Source of the DNA: Sipunculus nudus
Taxonomy: Eukaryota > Annelida > Sipuncula > Golfingiida > Sipunculidae
Reading direction: 5' to 3'
Assembly (NCBI GenBank): GCA_026874595.1
Contig: CM049317.1
Coordinates: 19,491,882 to 19,555,881 of the forward strand
Length of the DNA stretch: 64,000 nucleotides
Position numbers and translations under genes: made by a program. The stretch's first letter is position 1; each line of letters starts with the position of its first letter. Positions 11,260-25,459 of the stretch are shown piece by piece. The notes below the pieces were generated by a model, which was given only the letters and a program-made list of their open reading frames with translations, did not search any database and had not been told where the DNA came from.

Positions 11260-13583
11260 ATGGCCGATCAACAGGTTCTCCTGGACCCGCATGACGGTCG
11301 TAAACTTTTTTTTCGAACTAAAGAAAAGAAGTGAGTACTGTTGTGTTCCACACTGTAAAAGTGATGCAAGGACAGCTGAGGGCCAGAAGAAGACCTACCA
11401 AAGGTTTCCATCTAATCCTACAACCAGGAAAGCGTGGGTCGTTAACATTCGACGGGACGAAGTGGCGCTTTTTAAGGTACGAGTTTCACTGTCACTTGAT
11501 GAATTACTTTCAAAGTAAATTTTTTGAGGGTAATCTTTATTAATGGGCGGTCGTAACTTATTTTTAATGCAACTGGAAATATACTTGTATCAATAAGTTA
11601 ATATTTTGAAAAGAATGATGAATGTAACTTAAAGAACTGTGAACATAACATCGGGCTAGACGTTTTATACAAAGGGGCGCTTTTTAAAGGCATAATAAAT
11701 GAACGCACGTGTCTAGCTGTCAATATTGTTATTGTCTACACCGTATTAAAAAACGTTTTAAAGACAGGAGACTAAAATTCTCCTTAAAAGTTGGTATTTA
11801 GAAAAAGAAATAATCCGTGCAGATGAATGCAAAGACTGAGCCTGAGGCCATGAGTGCCAAAACGGTCTGCTACCGCAAATAATGGCCTCCCTTGAGGATT
11901 ACTTGTAACAAATAGATGAAGTGATATATACTTTGATCTCCACGAACATCAGATTATCCCTGATCTTTACCAGTATCCAAACCAATTTAAAACTAATATG
12001 TACATCTTCAAGTTCATGTTCATTATAATGTATATGAAGGGGCTGGAACAGGGTTAACAAAGATGGGTTTTTAGAGGAAAGTGTCTGTATGTGGGTAGTT
12101 GTGTTTGCAGTGTGTATATATATATACATATTGTTATTGATAAATTTTACTGGAAATTACCCATTCATGTTAATGAAATTTCTGAAAATTGCTTTAAGTA
12201 ATATTTATTTTGTTTGGTTTTATGTGGAAATGGCCCCCTGAGGACACTTTTTGCACTGTTCCTCATAGTTGACAAGTCACTAAACCCACAAAATAGGCAT
12301 ATATCTAGGTGTTGCCACAGAGGAGTTCCATGACAAAGTTGAGTGGCGCCACCATCAATAATAATAAAGATTACGACAAGATCGCAGCACAGAGGACCTC
12401 AGTTTATTTACAATAGGTTATATGGTTAAATATTTTTTTTTAATACAAATCACCCTGGTCAATTCAGAACAATACCAAAGAAGAGAACCCATGGAGCACC
12501 AACTCAAGATGAGACATCATCATCATGCGAGTCAGATGAGGCGATGGACACATCACAGACCATACTTGAACTTAACAGACAACTGGCTGAAAAAGATGAA
12601 CAAATCAAGGACATTATAAAGGAGAAAGATAATATTATAAAGTCACTTCAACATCAAATTCAGATTGAGCATTTTGGTGTTAACAGTTTTGGAAGTGATG
12701 ATAGTTTATTATTTTTTATACAGGGTTTTCAACAGTCTCTGCTTTTAGAGCACTGTTTGAGTTTTTGCAGCCAACAGCATCTACGATGACCAGTCTCTAT
12801 TATGAACCTACTGATACATTCACATTGGCAGGCAGACCTAGTTGTATGTTATTAATTGATGAGTTGTTTATGTTTCTGTGTAGACTCCGTATAAATTGTT
12901 TAGAGCAAGACTTGGCAGTAAGATTTAACTGTTCAGTGGCAACTGTAAGTCGCAAATTTAACATTGGTAAATTACTTATACTTTCTATTAGGATCAATTC
13001 CAATCTGGTTACCAAAGAGTCAAATTCAACAGCTGATGCCAGATGTGTTTCAAGCTAAATACAGCAACACCCGTGTTGTTATTGATTGCACTGAGATAAG
13101 GTCTCAGCACCCATCATCACTTGTGTTAAACCCCCAGCTTTTTTCTTATTATAAGAACTACACCAACTACAAAGGATTAATTGGGATTGCACCCCATGCA
13201 GCTGTTACCTTTGTTTCATCTCTCTGCACTGGCTGCATATCAGACAAAGAAATTACTAAATTGTGTAGGCTCCTAGACCTATTAGAGCCAGATGACAGTG
13301 TCATGGTTGACAAGGGTTTTTTGGTACATGACCTTCTGAAAGAAAATCAGTGTTCTCTAAATATTCCTCCGTTCCTTAAAGACAGAGGTCAGTTCAGTCT
13401 TACAGACATCACACAAACAGAAGAAATTGCTAGTCTCAGAATTCATGTGGAAAGCTTTATTAGGCGTGTTAAGGAGAACCACATGTTGATAGTGAGATTC
13501 CATTGAATATTATGGGATCAATTAACCAATGGTGGACAGTGGCTGTTATTCTTGCAAACTTCAAAGGGCCACTGATTATGTAA
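11260..13583 (+). pseudogene. THAP-domain DDE transposase, frameshifted (copy 2)
   Basis: This is the same gene relic as in copy 1, with the same breaks at the same places: T8 after the first codons, T6 near 12714, TTGG near 12965 and TTGATAG near 13486. The catalytic D, D and E contexts (IDCTEIR, MVDKGF, SLRIHVESF) read intact between the breaks. One THAP residue differs (gtggcg in place of ggggcg at 11462-11467 changes Gly to Val). The last bases before the final frameshift read attccattga here and attcctttga in copy 1. Confidence 0.75.
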
Positions 13584-14243
13584 TGGAATCAAATCAAGTA
13601 CATACATTATCAGAACTAGATAATCCTACATGACCAATTAACTTAGTGTAGAATGTAATTGTAAATAACTTGCTAACCATGTTCAATGCTGATTAATTTA
13701 CAGGTTGGTAAATACAACACCTCCAAGGAGTATTTAAGTTTTCCAACCACGGTTAATACCAAGTAATCAAGTCAAAATGTGGACTCCAGTGCATAAGTGT
13801 ACATGCTTATATTAAGATGACTGCAAACTTGATTACAGTCTACTTTTATTCATTTCTTCATGGCTAACTGAACCTGAAATCATATTAAGTTTAAATTAAA
13901 AGCCTTTTAGAGCAAACACTGACACAACATCTTCATGAATATTAGAGAATTAAAGATTGGGAAATGGGAAACATGCAGGTTCCACCTGACTAACAAACAT
14001 TTTGTCGAGATTCATTCCCCGAGTTGGATTTCACTTGAGTGGTCATCCCACCAGCTTACTTATGTAACAGGTTAAGTACACCTTGGTCACTTAATTGGAA
14101 GTAGCCTCTGGCTCAGACCAAACTATTACAAGTACAGGCTAGCCCAGACTTTAATTTTATACTTTTACTTTGTTTCCCTTTCCTTAGTCAGATTTTTTAC
14201 ATATACACTATATATGTCCAAAATATCTAATAGCAAATCATAC

Positions 14244-15878
14244 CTTAACATCATGAGGTATTGAATTCTTCTTTTGTGACCGGTAACACTTTGCCTTCAC
14301 AATGACTACATCATCTGCTTTGTTCACTGAAACATAAATAAAATGACACTGAAATGTCACCAAGTGTTCATCTTGGTGTGTTTGCAGTTTAGTACTTTTA
14401 TAAATATTTAACAATTCTGATTAAATACTTTTCATTAAAAATGAATTAATAAGCATTCTTTCACTTGCCATGTCATACATGAATGCTAATATTTAATTTT
14501 TACAAAATACAATAGATTTAATGCAAAAAAATATGAAATTTGCAATTTTTTGTTTCATTTTATTCTTTTCAAGTGTATCTTCTTTTTAAATGATTAGCCA
14601 AATATAATCTTATAAATATCAATTATATATTAATTTAAAAAATAATCATGATTGATATACATATTAATATATATTCTTTATTTATAAATGCATACATGGA
14701 ACATAGGCACTATATTATAAGAACTTACTCCGGTATATATTATCCATACTACGTTGTTTTAATATACAATTATTTAGTGTTCAAATGACACTTTATTGGC
14801 ATGATAAATGATTTGGGGCTGACCGACGAATAAGCAAGGCTTGCTGCTTAATTACAGTTCATCCTGCAAGTTAAAACGTTAGACAAGTTGCTTGCAATAA
14901 TAAATCAGCTGGCTGTGTTTACCTAGTCGTGATCAGTGATTGGTGGGCCACTGAGGTCAAGGTCGTAAGGGCGATGTCGTTATAATAATACAACATAAAT
15001 CTGAATGTGCGTTTATAATGTATGAATTTGCAGTTTTAATCAAATTACAATAATAACTCACAAGTTGATAAGTACTGAAGATGGCAACTAATATTTCCGA
15101 TGTTTTCCTCGATAAAACTTGGTAATAAATCAGCTTGCTTTGTTTATATTGACAACATGGTCCATGCTGATTGGGCGAGCTATCGCTACGCCTACTACAT
15201 CGTGCAAGTGTTATCGTTTAACACCTTATGTTCTAAATATGAATTCTGATTTGAACGAAAAATGTTAACAAAATGTTCCCCTCTCTAAATGGTCCCATTT
15301 GAGTTTCATTTCTTAAAAACACATCATTTAAACAAATTAGTCATCGAGATCGGCAAGGTGAACCCGTGTATATATACCCTGTTCAATGGGCGCGCACATC
15401 GTCATATCGTGTATCCTGACTTCGTTGACAGATAATATTTGACAGGGGCGACTCTTCCAGTTTTCAGATTTATCAATGTGAGCATTACTTATTAAAACAA
15501 TTTTTAAATATTAATTAATATTATTAAAATATAATTTTTTTTATACTTACGCGTCATGTTGTGTATGTATTTCTCGTGAAAGTACTTGTAGCCTTTGTTT
15601 ACATGGCTCTCTCCAGAAGAGTGACACTTAGACTTGACAAAGGCTGAAGCTGTCCCCATGTCGAAATATTCAGGGATGACACCGAGGTCCCGAGACTGGT
15701 ATGGATGCTGTGGCCTCCCATTCCTGTCTGCATCCTCACTGACAACAACCTGGTTTGGCATTCCTTTGATGTCAGTGTACATGCATGCTAGCCTTGTGGC
15801 AAACTCGGCCGAGCGTAAACACGTGCTCATGTGTTGTTGTACGTCACTAGAAAGTGCCTCGCTTAGCCTCGCTTTCAT
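14244..15878 (-). pseudogene. Partner gene of the transposon, two 5' exons (copy 2)
   Basis: Exon 1 is 15878 to about 15550 and exon 2 is 14326-14244, with the same splice sites and phase as copy 1. The coding sequence of exon 1 matches copy 1 exactly over the part I compared. The 641-bp deletion in this copy lies just downstream (13899/13900) and would remove further 3' sequence of the gene if any remained. Confidence 0.55.
15854..15875 (-). repeat. Right terminal inverted repeat, transposon copy 2
   Basis: This is the inverted partner of 11213-11234, with a single mismatch (A for T at position 17). It is followed by the ATG of the minus-strand gene. Confidence 0.75.
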
Positions 15879-15882
15879 TTAT

Positions 15883-18800
15883 GTAAACAAAAAGCACGTG
15901 GCTAATTAAGAATGGTCTATTAGTGTTTGGTTTCTTTCGCACAAAGAATTGACAAAAGAGGAGCTTACTTTCAGATGTTTCCATAAGTTTTTATTGTCTG
16001 CCTGAATGTATATCAGTACGTGTGTATTTGTGAATGTATATATTAATATATGGATGGATGGATTATTAGTGTATACATGTATATGATTTTATTATTATTT
16101 GTAAATATATTAAAGTACTCAATAATAATCATAGAAGTACTCGTGTACTTGTATGAGTACTTCGATCATTTTGAAGAAAGTGCTCTAGTTCGTGTATTGA
16201 CTACTTTTAATAGTACTAACGAGTACGAGGAAGGCTTACCTTGCTGTAACAAGCTTTGCTAATTGGATTGATTTGCCTTGTTAAGCCACACACTCAGGTC
16301 TGTACTGTGAACTTTAGCTTGATATAACTTTCTAAACATATATTTATCATTGAAAAGTAATAAATAAATTTACAGAATTGAAAGATAGACGCTTATAGTT
16401 GACAAAAGTAATTTGTTGAGACATTAATGAGAAAATTTAGCATCAGACTGATCTTAAGGAGTAGGAAAGTTGTAAGCATCATTGATATCATCAGCAGAAA
16501 TTATGACATATAGAGATAACAAGAAAAAGCAATAAAAAATATGAAATAATCCTTAAATGACTTTATTCAAGTAGCATGGCAGTACTTTTTGATAATTTAC
16601 AGTTTTTTTTCGTAAGGTTTTATTCACAGTTCGGTACTTTTTTACTGGCCAGATTAAATGTAACATACATACTTTAAAAGGTTTATAGGTCACTAATCGT
16701 TACATCATGCAGAGAAATAATGTAAACCTCCTGATTCCACCTAAACAAATGTTCTCACATACCTAAGTGAATATTACGACTATGTTTTAAGTAATTTTAG
16801 GCATATCATTGACGATAATGTATTCCAAGTAAAGAATAACCATGCCGTTAGAAGTATTTCTTGACATTATTTATGCTCTGAAATCAATTGAAGTTTAAAA
16901 TACTGTTCTTGAGTCAAGCATTTGTCAAATCCATTCAGAGTATGCTTTAAGGAAAGCACATGTCTCAACAGAAGATATCAGAGAAGGTAAGCTGTGTTCA
17001 CTCAATAAAAATTTTGTAAAAGTATGCTTTAAGGAAAGCACATGTCTCAACAGAAGATATCAGAGAAGGTAAGCTGTGTTCACACAATAAGAAATTTGTA
17101 AAACATGTTTATTATAATAACTTAGAAATACTAACCTTTAAAATATATTTCAAATAGAAACTAAATTACATTTTAAACGAGGTATATGTGCGCCGATCGA
17201 CGATCTGAGAATATTTGTCGATTACTGTTTTGATTGTGCACTGTTCTTTTTTGCAAGCTACATACAGGAGTCTTTCAGGTTCTCATTGATGTATTTTCAG
17301 TGCTCGGTTATGACTGTAACATGCATGTAACAAATTATCAACTAGGAAAACATAAAAATCCGTAAAATATAGAATACTGGACATGGGCTGACTCTTTAGC
17401 ATACACATTCGACTCATTAAATGAAAGAAAATGCTGTATTATTTTTTTTTTCCATTTTCAAATGAGCATACGCTGCGTGTGCTAGGCAAGTTTCAACAAG
17501 CCAAATACATATACATGCCAGCTGCTCTGTGTAATATCTCAAACTTGTGACTTTGAGGCATTCAATATTGCATTAAAGAAAGAAAACAATCATTGTAATT
17601 GCAATATTATTTATAGTAAAATATAAAGTGATGTAAGATTAAAATTGATTCTTGATTAATTGATTGTATTAGTGTTGTCCATAACAGGTTTTATCGCACT
17701 TAAAGATACATGAATGAAATGCTACATAGTATATGCAAAATTATTAGATCCTAATAGTTTTTTTTTATTTGAATGATACATACGTAAATTATTAATACGA
17801 TTTTGCAATATAATTATAGTTGCGAATCATACTCCGAAAAAGTAATTGTTTTAACCTATTCCAAAATGTTTCAACAGTCCAATCCAGAATTTAACATTGA
17901 AATGATATGATGAATCTTCTTTATTTCACCTGACACATGTAATCTAAACAGCCTCATGTGGCCACAGGTGACCACAAGCAGAGAACGCATTGCATAGCAG
18001 TGTATGGGGCTGGCCTTGATGAACAATTCTTGACATGATGATTGAAAACTTGCTTAAAGCTTCAGTGTTTGATCAATTGAATTCGAATTTCAGACTTTAC
18101 CAGATTGAAGCATTATACGTTCATTCTTAACATTCATGGAGACCCATAAAACCTCTTTCGACACATGACATAAAGTCACCTCAACCTATGTTCTTGATCT
18201 TGCGTAGCTTGTTTTCATTTACACGAATTATTATTTTCGATCACAGTTGTCACCAAACATCAGTAACTTAGTAATTAATGCGTAAAATGTGTAAGTCTAT
18301 TGCTGGTTCAGAGTTGAAATCTAATATCGTCGATTTCCATTGTTTATGACTAATCTTGTCCCCTGTATTTTGTATCCGTTTATTTTGTCCGGTAGACAAT
18401 CGGTCGGCAGGCATTGTCCTGCATAGTTAACATTTCTTTTAATTGGAATGTTGATGAATTGACTTTGGTTGCATATAGAGGATTATATTACGTAGTTCTA
18501 GTCACTTGAGCATCATGACTCTTCAGCCCTTGTGCTATTGTGCAATTATGATGCTGGTATCTTCACTCCCATTATTTATTTGTTTGTCATTTTAGCTCAT
18601 ATGAATACAATTTTTCTAAGTTAATATTATAGTTATTTGACCATTGTATGTATCATGGGCAACACTAGTTTACCAGGAAAAGACTTGCAGCAATCAGCCT
18701 GATAAAGGCTTACGAGAACACAAGACCAACCTCAGTTTTCTATAAGTCTACCGAAATCAATACATTTGATCCGCTCATATACAAATGATCCAACCCTACC

Positions 18801-18890
18801 CCAGGATAATTCTTGTGAAAAATTAAACCATTCAATTTTGTAGTTTACTCATACATCATTGTTCATGTACAAGCTGAAAGAGGCTAAACG
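15883..18890. other. Array-1 spacer of copy 2, no gene seen
   Basis: This is the counterpart of 5276-8283, with a handful of substitutions. Apart from the 82-bp duplication nothing is recognised. Confidence 0.5.
16939..17104 (+). repeat. 82-bp tandem duplication (copy 2)
   Basis: Units start at 16939 and 17021. Same arrangement as in copy 1. Confidence 0.6.
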
Positions 18891-19655
18891 GCACTATTGG
18901 TTTTATGCAAATTAGGCATTGTTCCTCTCATAATATTTTGCAAAACTTTATATATGAGAATGCAGAGGCATTTCCGAGACCAATGGATTTAGAAAGAAGC
19001 TACTCGGCCGATAGGTACGTTTCTGCAATGACGGTAATTAAATTGTTTTCTAGTGAGAAATCTGGGATCAGATTTAGTGAGCACTTTTTTTAGCCACCTG
19101 TTCACGGGATGTATTCTCTGTCTCACTCTAACTCTTTTACCAAGAGATAAAACAATCTGAATTTGCAGGATCGGATCCATGGTGTCGTTAAACGGAGCGG
19201 GGGAGGGGGCAGTGCTGCCGATAATCCAGGAGAAAGGCTAACAAATCATGCCTGTCTGAATGTTTAACCAGTTTAATGAGGTAAAGTCCTAACGTTAGGT
19301 GTCCGTATGTCTTTTGATCAGGAGGTACCCCCCTGCCTTACGTGCAAGGGAACGAGACAACAGTTCTACTTGGCACCAGCACATAATTGTCCTCAGCTGA
19401 CCCACATACTTACAGAGCCGGGGGCTAACTAGATTAACTCTGCCGCACGACCTTCTTCCAAACGAACAATCAAATAAGATTGACAGATCAAAATAACCTT
19501 AACCTACAACTTTTAGAAAGATGAGAGAGAGAACAAGTTCATATATCCGTGTAAGTGCAGACTCGCTATCAAACAGTCACTTCTCAGACCGACACTATCT
19601 TGAGTAGTATCTAACCCTAAATTGGAACTGGATATCTTTCTTCACATTAGAAATA

Positions 19656-19657
<2 letters not shown>

Positions 19658-19699
<42 letters not shown>
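19658..19699. repeat. TA microsatellite (array copy 3)
   Basis: This is a TA run preceded by a tatttatata interruption not present in the other unit. Confidence 0.85.
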
Positions 19700-19702
<3 letters not shown>

Positions 19703-19883
19703 TGATACCTCATAGTGTCCAAGTCAAAAGGACCCTCGAAAAACTTCGACACATCTGAGGTTCGACACAACCGGGTTTTATTTGGTAATAATTTACTTAG
19801 AATTGTCCTGAATATCGAGCCTGTAACTTCGAAATAAGCGGGGTGTTCGACTTAAGCGAGTTCGATACAACGAGGTTTCACTG
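19700..19883 (+). mobile_element. Pogo/Tc1-mariner-like MITE, copy in unit 3
   Basis: This is the same 184-bp element duplicated with the block. It differs from the 9119-9302 copy at very few bases (for example ttttattt for tttaattt). Confidence 0.65.
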
Positions 19884-20759
19884 TATAAAAATTCTATGGT
19901 CTACTACTATTTATAAGTACTATATGTTAGCATGGACGGTGACAACAGGCCAACACGATGTCATAGGCCAAACTCAATGCACAGGGTACAAGGACTTTCA
20001 AAAACGAACAATTCTGAACCCACACTATAATAGGAGATTTGTTAAAAGTTAATAATTATTTTTCAAGGCTTGTAACCCCTCATCGCGTTCTGCTATTCTT
20101 GATTTAAACTAATATATTTGGATAATAAAAAGTTATACTTTTTTCTGCAATATCCCTTACGATGCAACTTGTTTGATACTGTGTGTCGCTGAAAGAGAAT
20201 GAAATACAAAGAAAATAAAGTAAACCGATTCAGGGAGTATATTCTTCCTCTTGAGACACCCAGATTGTTAACGTGTGAATAGAATATCACTTTGAAGACT
20301 TCCTGAGTCAATAAGTTTATGGTTTGTCTTTATTGTGAATCAGTGAAACTTGAGGAAAATCTAAAAAAACAAAATCAGCTAATTTAACATTATTGTGTAA
20401 ATGTAAATTTGTCATTCGTTCAGCTGTTAACTATTCATGTATATAGTTTAGGCCTGATGTATCCAAAAAGAGTTCCCTCGATGAAGTGAGCGTTCGCATG
20501 GGCAGATGTATGCTAACGCCAGTGGAACGGTGCCTGTAACGGCATGTCACGCGTATGTTGCACACAATTCGCATGTAATGCTATTGCGGACAGACGTTTT
20601 CGGAATAGACTGGTCAATTTCACTGGTGAATGTTACTCAGTTACCCTTAAGCCACGAAAATAAAAGCAAGCAATTATGTTCTATGATTAAATCTTATATT
20701 ATAAAAAAAAATGCCCACAGAAATGCCAATTTATAACATGTATTTTAAAAATGTTCACA

Positions 20760-20895
20760 CTGTGGAATACTTCAGTAATTGTTTGCCACTCGAAATATAT
20801 GGTATATTTTCGACATGTATAACCAAAACCGCTCAATCATGGCTGATCCATTAAGTGCTTTGCTATGGCAATATATGGTACTTACTTTGTAATAT
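20760..20895 (+). repeat. 76-bp minisatellite, about two monomers (unit 3)
   Basis: This is the duplicate of 10190-10325 in the next tandem unit. Confidence 0.6.
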
Positions 20896-20972
20896 ATGAA
20901 ATAGTTTATTTTCAGGATCAATACTTGTAGGTTATGCCGATCGATATAACATTACACACGAACACCAACACC

Positions 20973-21004
<32 letters not shown>
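20973..21004. repeat. TA microsatellite
   Basis: Counterpart of 10394-10420 in unit 3. Confidence 0.85.
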
Positions 21005-21008
<4 letters not shown>

Positions 21009-21223
21009 AATTATTCATTATTACGTTTTAACCATTATTTGTCAAAACAAGGAAAAAGTACATGCATTAATTTATTAAAGTACTCTGAAAACAAGAGCAG
21101 CTTTATAATATTTCAAAGTAGGTGGCAGCAATGAAAATGGCAGCCATTACCTCCTTAAAGTTGGTACCTCTATAAAGTGGGCAGTTTAGCCCAGTTCTAT
21201 GGGTCCATCATTATAGAGGTTCG

Positions 21224-21228
<5 letters not shown>

Positions 21229-21318
<90 letters not shown>

Positions 21319-21326
21319 CAGAGAGG
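21229..21326. repeat. Compound TA then GA microsatellite (unit 3)
   Basis: Counterpart of 10644-10748 with a TA/GA length difference. Confidence 0.9.
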
Positions 21327-21788
21327 GGGTATGTTGTGATAGACAAGAGTACATGAGGCTAATGCCTCTGACTATTAGTGTGTGCACCATAAGTAAGTCT
21401 CACATAATATTATTATGTAACAGGTAACAAGGTTGAGAGGGGCAGGGGGTATAGATCACTAGGTAGAATAACCAAGATCTTGTAAATGACATGGGCCTGA
21501 TGAAGACTATCATAAATGATCAACAAGCAATCTCTCTGCCACAAAAGCCCATTTACCATACTGAACCCCTGTGACTGAGTATGCAGACATTAATGATGTG
21601 GTTTTAATCTGATATATCAGGTCAGGAATATAATACACACATCCCTTTTAGTTTTTGGTTCTCGATGCTCAACATTTGAATGGGTAAGCCATTAATTGAT
21701 CTTCTACTGTTTGCCAAACTTGTAGCAATGCTATGTGCAAGGTATAGACGTCTTTCAAAAGTTATGCATGTCATGACCTAATAAATTC

Positions 21789-21810
21789 AAAGCGAGGCTA
21801 AGCGTGGCAC
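21789..21810 (+). repeat. Left terminal inverted repeat, transposon copy 3
   Basis: It is identical to the left repeat of copy 2, with the same flanking cctaataaattc. Confidence 0.75.
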
Positions 21811-21835
21811 CGCGTAAACAAACTCGCATGTCAAA

Positions 21836-24158
21836 ATGGCCGATCAACAGGTTCTCCTGGACCCGCATGACGGTCGTAAACTTTTTTTTCGAACTAAAGA
21901 AAAGAAGTGAGTACTGTTGTGTTCCACACTGTAAAAGTGATGCAAGGACAGCTGAGGGCCAGAAGAAGACCTACCAAAGGTTTCCATCTAATCCTACAAC
22001 CAGGAAAGCGTGGGTCGTTAACATTCGACGGGACGAAGGGGCGCTTTTTAAGGTACGAGTTTCACTGTCACTTGATGAATTACTTTCAAAGTAAATTTTT
22101 TGAGGGTAATCTTTATTAATGGGCGGTCGTAACTTATTTTTAATGCAACTGGAAATATACTTGTATCAATAAGTTAATATTTTGAAAAGAATGATGAATG
22201 TAACTTAAAGAACTGTGAACATAACATCGGGCTAGACGTTTTATACAAAGGGGCGCTTTTTAAAGGCATAATAAATGAACGCACGTGTCTAGCTGTCAAT
22301 ATTGTTATTGTCTACACCGTATTAAAAAACGTTTTAAAGACAGGAGACTAAAATTCTCCTTAAAAGTTGGTATTTAGAAAAAGAAATAATCCGTGCAGAT
22401 GAATGCAAAGACTGAGCCTGAGGCCATGAGTGCCAAAACGGTCTGCTACCGCAAATAATGGCCTCCCTTGAGGATTACTTGTAACAAATAGATGAAGTGA
22501 TATATACTTTGATCTCCACGAACATCAGATTATCCCTGATCTTTACCAGTATCCAAACCAATTTAAAACTAATATGTACATCTTCAAGTTCATGTTCATT
22601 ATAATGTATATGAAGGGGCTGGAACAGGGTTAACAAAGATGGGTTTTTAGAGGAAAGTGTCTGTATGTCGGTAGTTGTGTTTGCAGTGTGTATATATATA
22701 TACATATTGTTATTGATAAATTTTACTGGAAATTACCCATTCATTTTAATGTAATTTCTGAAAATTGCTTGAAGTAATATTTATTTTGTTTGGTTTTATG
22801 TGGAAATGGCCCCCTGAGGACACTTTTTGCACTGTTCCTCATAGTTGACAAGTCACTAAACCCACAAAATAGGCATATATCTAGGTGTTGCCACAGAGGA
22901 GTTCCATGACAAAGTTGAGTGGCGCCACCATCAATAATAATAAAGATTACGACAAGATCGCAGCACAGAGGACCTCAGTTTATTTACAATAGGTTATATG
23001 GTTAAATATTTTTTTTAATACAAATCACCCTGGTCATTTCAGAACAATACCAAAGAAGAGAACCCATGGAGCACCAACTCAAGATGAGACATCATCATCA
23101 TGCGAGTCAGATGAGGCGATGGACACATCACAGACCATACTTGAACTTAACAGACAACTGGCTGAAAAAGATGAACAAATCAAGGACATTATACAGGAGA
23201 AAGATAATATTATAAAGTCACTTCAACATCAAATTCAGATTGAGCATTTTGGTGTTAACAGTTTTGGAAGTGATGATAGTTTATTATTTTTTATACAGGG
23301 TTTTCAACAGTCTCTGCTTTTAGAGCACTGTTTGAGTTTTTGCAGCCAACAGCATCTACGATGACCAGTCTCTATTATGAACCTACTGATACATTCACAT
23401 TGGCAGGCAGACCTAGTTGTATGTTATTAATTGATGAGTTGTTTATGTTTCTGTGTAGACTCCGTATAAATTGTTTAGAGCAAGACTTGGCAGTAAGATT
23501 TAACTGTTCAGTGGCAACTGTAAGTCGCAAATTTAACATTGGTAAATTACTTATACTTTCTATTAGGATCAATTCCAATCTGGTTACCAAAGAGTCAAAT
23601 TCAACAGCTGATGCCAGATGTGTTTCAAGCTAAATACAGCAACACCCGTGTTGTTATTGATTGCACTGAGATAAGGTCTCAGCACCCATCATCACTTGTG
23701 TTAAACCCCCAGCTTTTTTCTTATTATAAGAACTACACCAACTACAAAGGATTAATTGGGATTGCACCCCATGCAGCTGTTACCTTTGTTTCATCTCTCT
23801 GCACTGGCTGCATATCAGACAAAGAAATTACTAAATTGTGTAGGCTCCTAGACCTATTAGAGCCAGATGACAGTGTCATGGTTGACAAGGGTTTTTTGGT
23901 ACATGACCTTCTGAAAGAAAATCAGTGTTCTCTAAATATTCCTCCGTTCCTTAAAGACAGAGGTCAGTTCAGTCTTACAGACATCACACAAACAGAAGAA
24001 ATTGCTAGTCTCAGAATTCATGTGGAAAGCTTTATTAGGCGTGTTAAGGAGAACCACATGTTGATAGTGAGATTCCATTGAATATTATGGGATCAATTAA
24101 CCAATGGTGGACAGTGGCTGTTATTCTTGCAAACTTCAAAGGGCCACTGATTATGTAA
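21836..24158 (+). pseudogene. THAP-domain DDE transposase, frameshifted (copy 3)
   Basis: This third copy carries the same four frame changes as copies 1 and 2. It differs from them by scattered substitutions, for example a Lys to Gln change in the coiled coil (DIIQEKDNII, around 23194). The shared lesions mean the gene was dead before the block was amplified. Confidence 0.75.
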
Positions 24159-25459
24159 TGGAATCAAATCAAGTACACACATTATCAGAACTAGATAATC
24201 CTACATGACCAATTAACTTAGTGTAGAATGTAATTGTAAATAACTTGCTAACCATGTTCAATGCTGATTAATTTACAGGTTGGTAAATACAACACCTCCA
24301 AGGAGTATTTAAGTTTTCCAACCACGGTTAATACCAAGTAATCAAGTCAAAATGTGGACTCCAGTGCATAAGTGTACATGCTTATATTAAGATGACTGCA
24401 AACTTGATTACAGTCTACTTTTATTCATTTCTTCATGGCTAACTGAACCTGAAATCATATTAAGTTTAAATTAACATAAATTATGATTTTTCTTGACACA
24501 AATACAAGCTTCTAATTATAAGTACTTCCACTGTACTTCCACCACTCTACAAGAACAAGGCAACCATGGGTCTTTGAGCTCAGCTGAAACTGATCATGAT
24601 AATTATAATTTTCGTGAATACCTACTTTATTGAAATGCAGCAAAATGAATTTTTTTGTGATAATTATTTGGGAAGTGTAAACAATACACATATCTGGAGT
24701 TAAAAAGCCTGTGTACTTTTAAGGGCACAATGTTAGATGCAGGAGCTTCCAATAATTACATATTTGTCTTTAATAATTATAAAGTTAAATCAAAAGAGAT
24801 ATCATAGTTGATTGAAAATGAACAATAGTAGTGTTTGTTTTAAACTCATTTGCAGAGAGGGTATCTCTGATACTGTTGAATGTGACATCATGGAATCAAG
24901 TTTATCTTTAAGATGTTTGGATAAAAGCAAAACATAAACCTTTACATTGGAACATTAATTATGTTCATTGTACTATGTGAGGGGGGAGGTTGGTCAGATT
25001 TTTATAAATCTTCACTCTCTCTGTCTCAACAGTGGACTTAGCCCATTAGTCTATACTGTACTTAATGGCATTAGAACAGATCAGTCTGAACCATTTAGTG
25101 CAAAAACTAACCCAAAAGCCTTTTAGAGCAAACACTGAAACAACATCTTCATGAATATTAGAGAATTAAAGATTGGGAAATGGGAAACATGCAGGTTCCA
25201 CCTGACTAACAAACATTTTGTCGAGATTCATTCCCCGAGTTGGATTTCACTTGAGTGGTCATCCCACCAGCTTACTTATGTAACAGGTTAAGTACACCTT
25301 GGTCACTTAATTGGAAGTAGCCTCTGGCTCAGACCAAACTATTACAAGTACAGGCTAGCCCAGACTTTAATTTTATACTTTTACTTTGTTTCCCTTTCCT
25401 TAGTCAGATTTTTTACATATACACTATATATGTCCAAAATATCTAATAGCAAATCATAC

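Larger units (their letters stand above)
11205..15882 (+). mobile_element. THAP/DDE DNA transposon (ISL2EU-like), copy 2
   Basis: The element is bounded by 22-bp inverted repeats, AAAGCGAGGCTAAGCG plus N plus GGCAC, at 11213-11234 and 15854-15875. An outer ATAAAT/ATTTAT match may extend each end. A plus-strand THAP plus DDE transposase and a minus-strand partner gene lie between the ends. The family call rests on the transposase (DDE_Tnp_4 motifs with THAP) and the two-gene layout known for ISL2EU elements. I could not settle the target-site duplication. It is 641 bp shorter than copy 3 because of an internal deletion. Confidence 0.7.
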
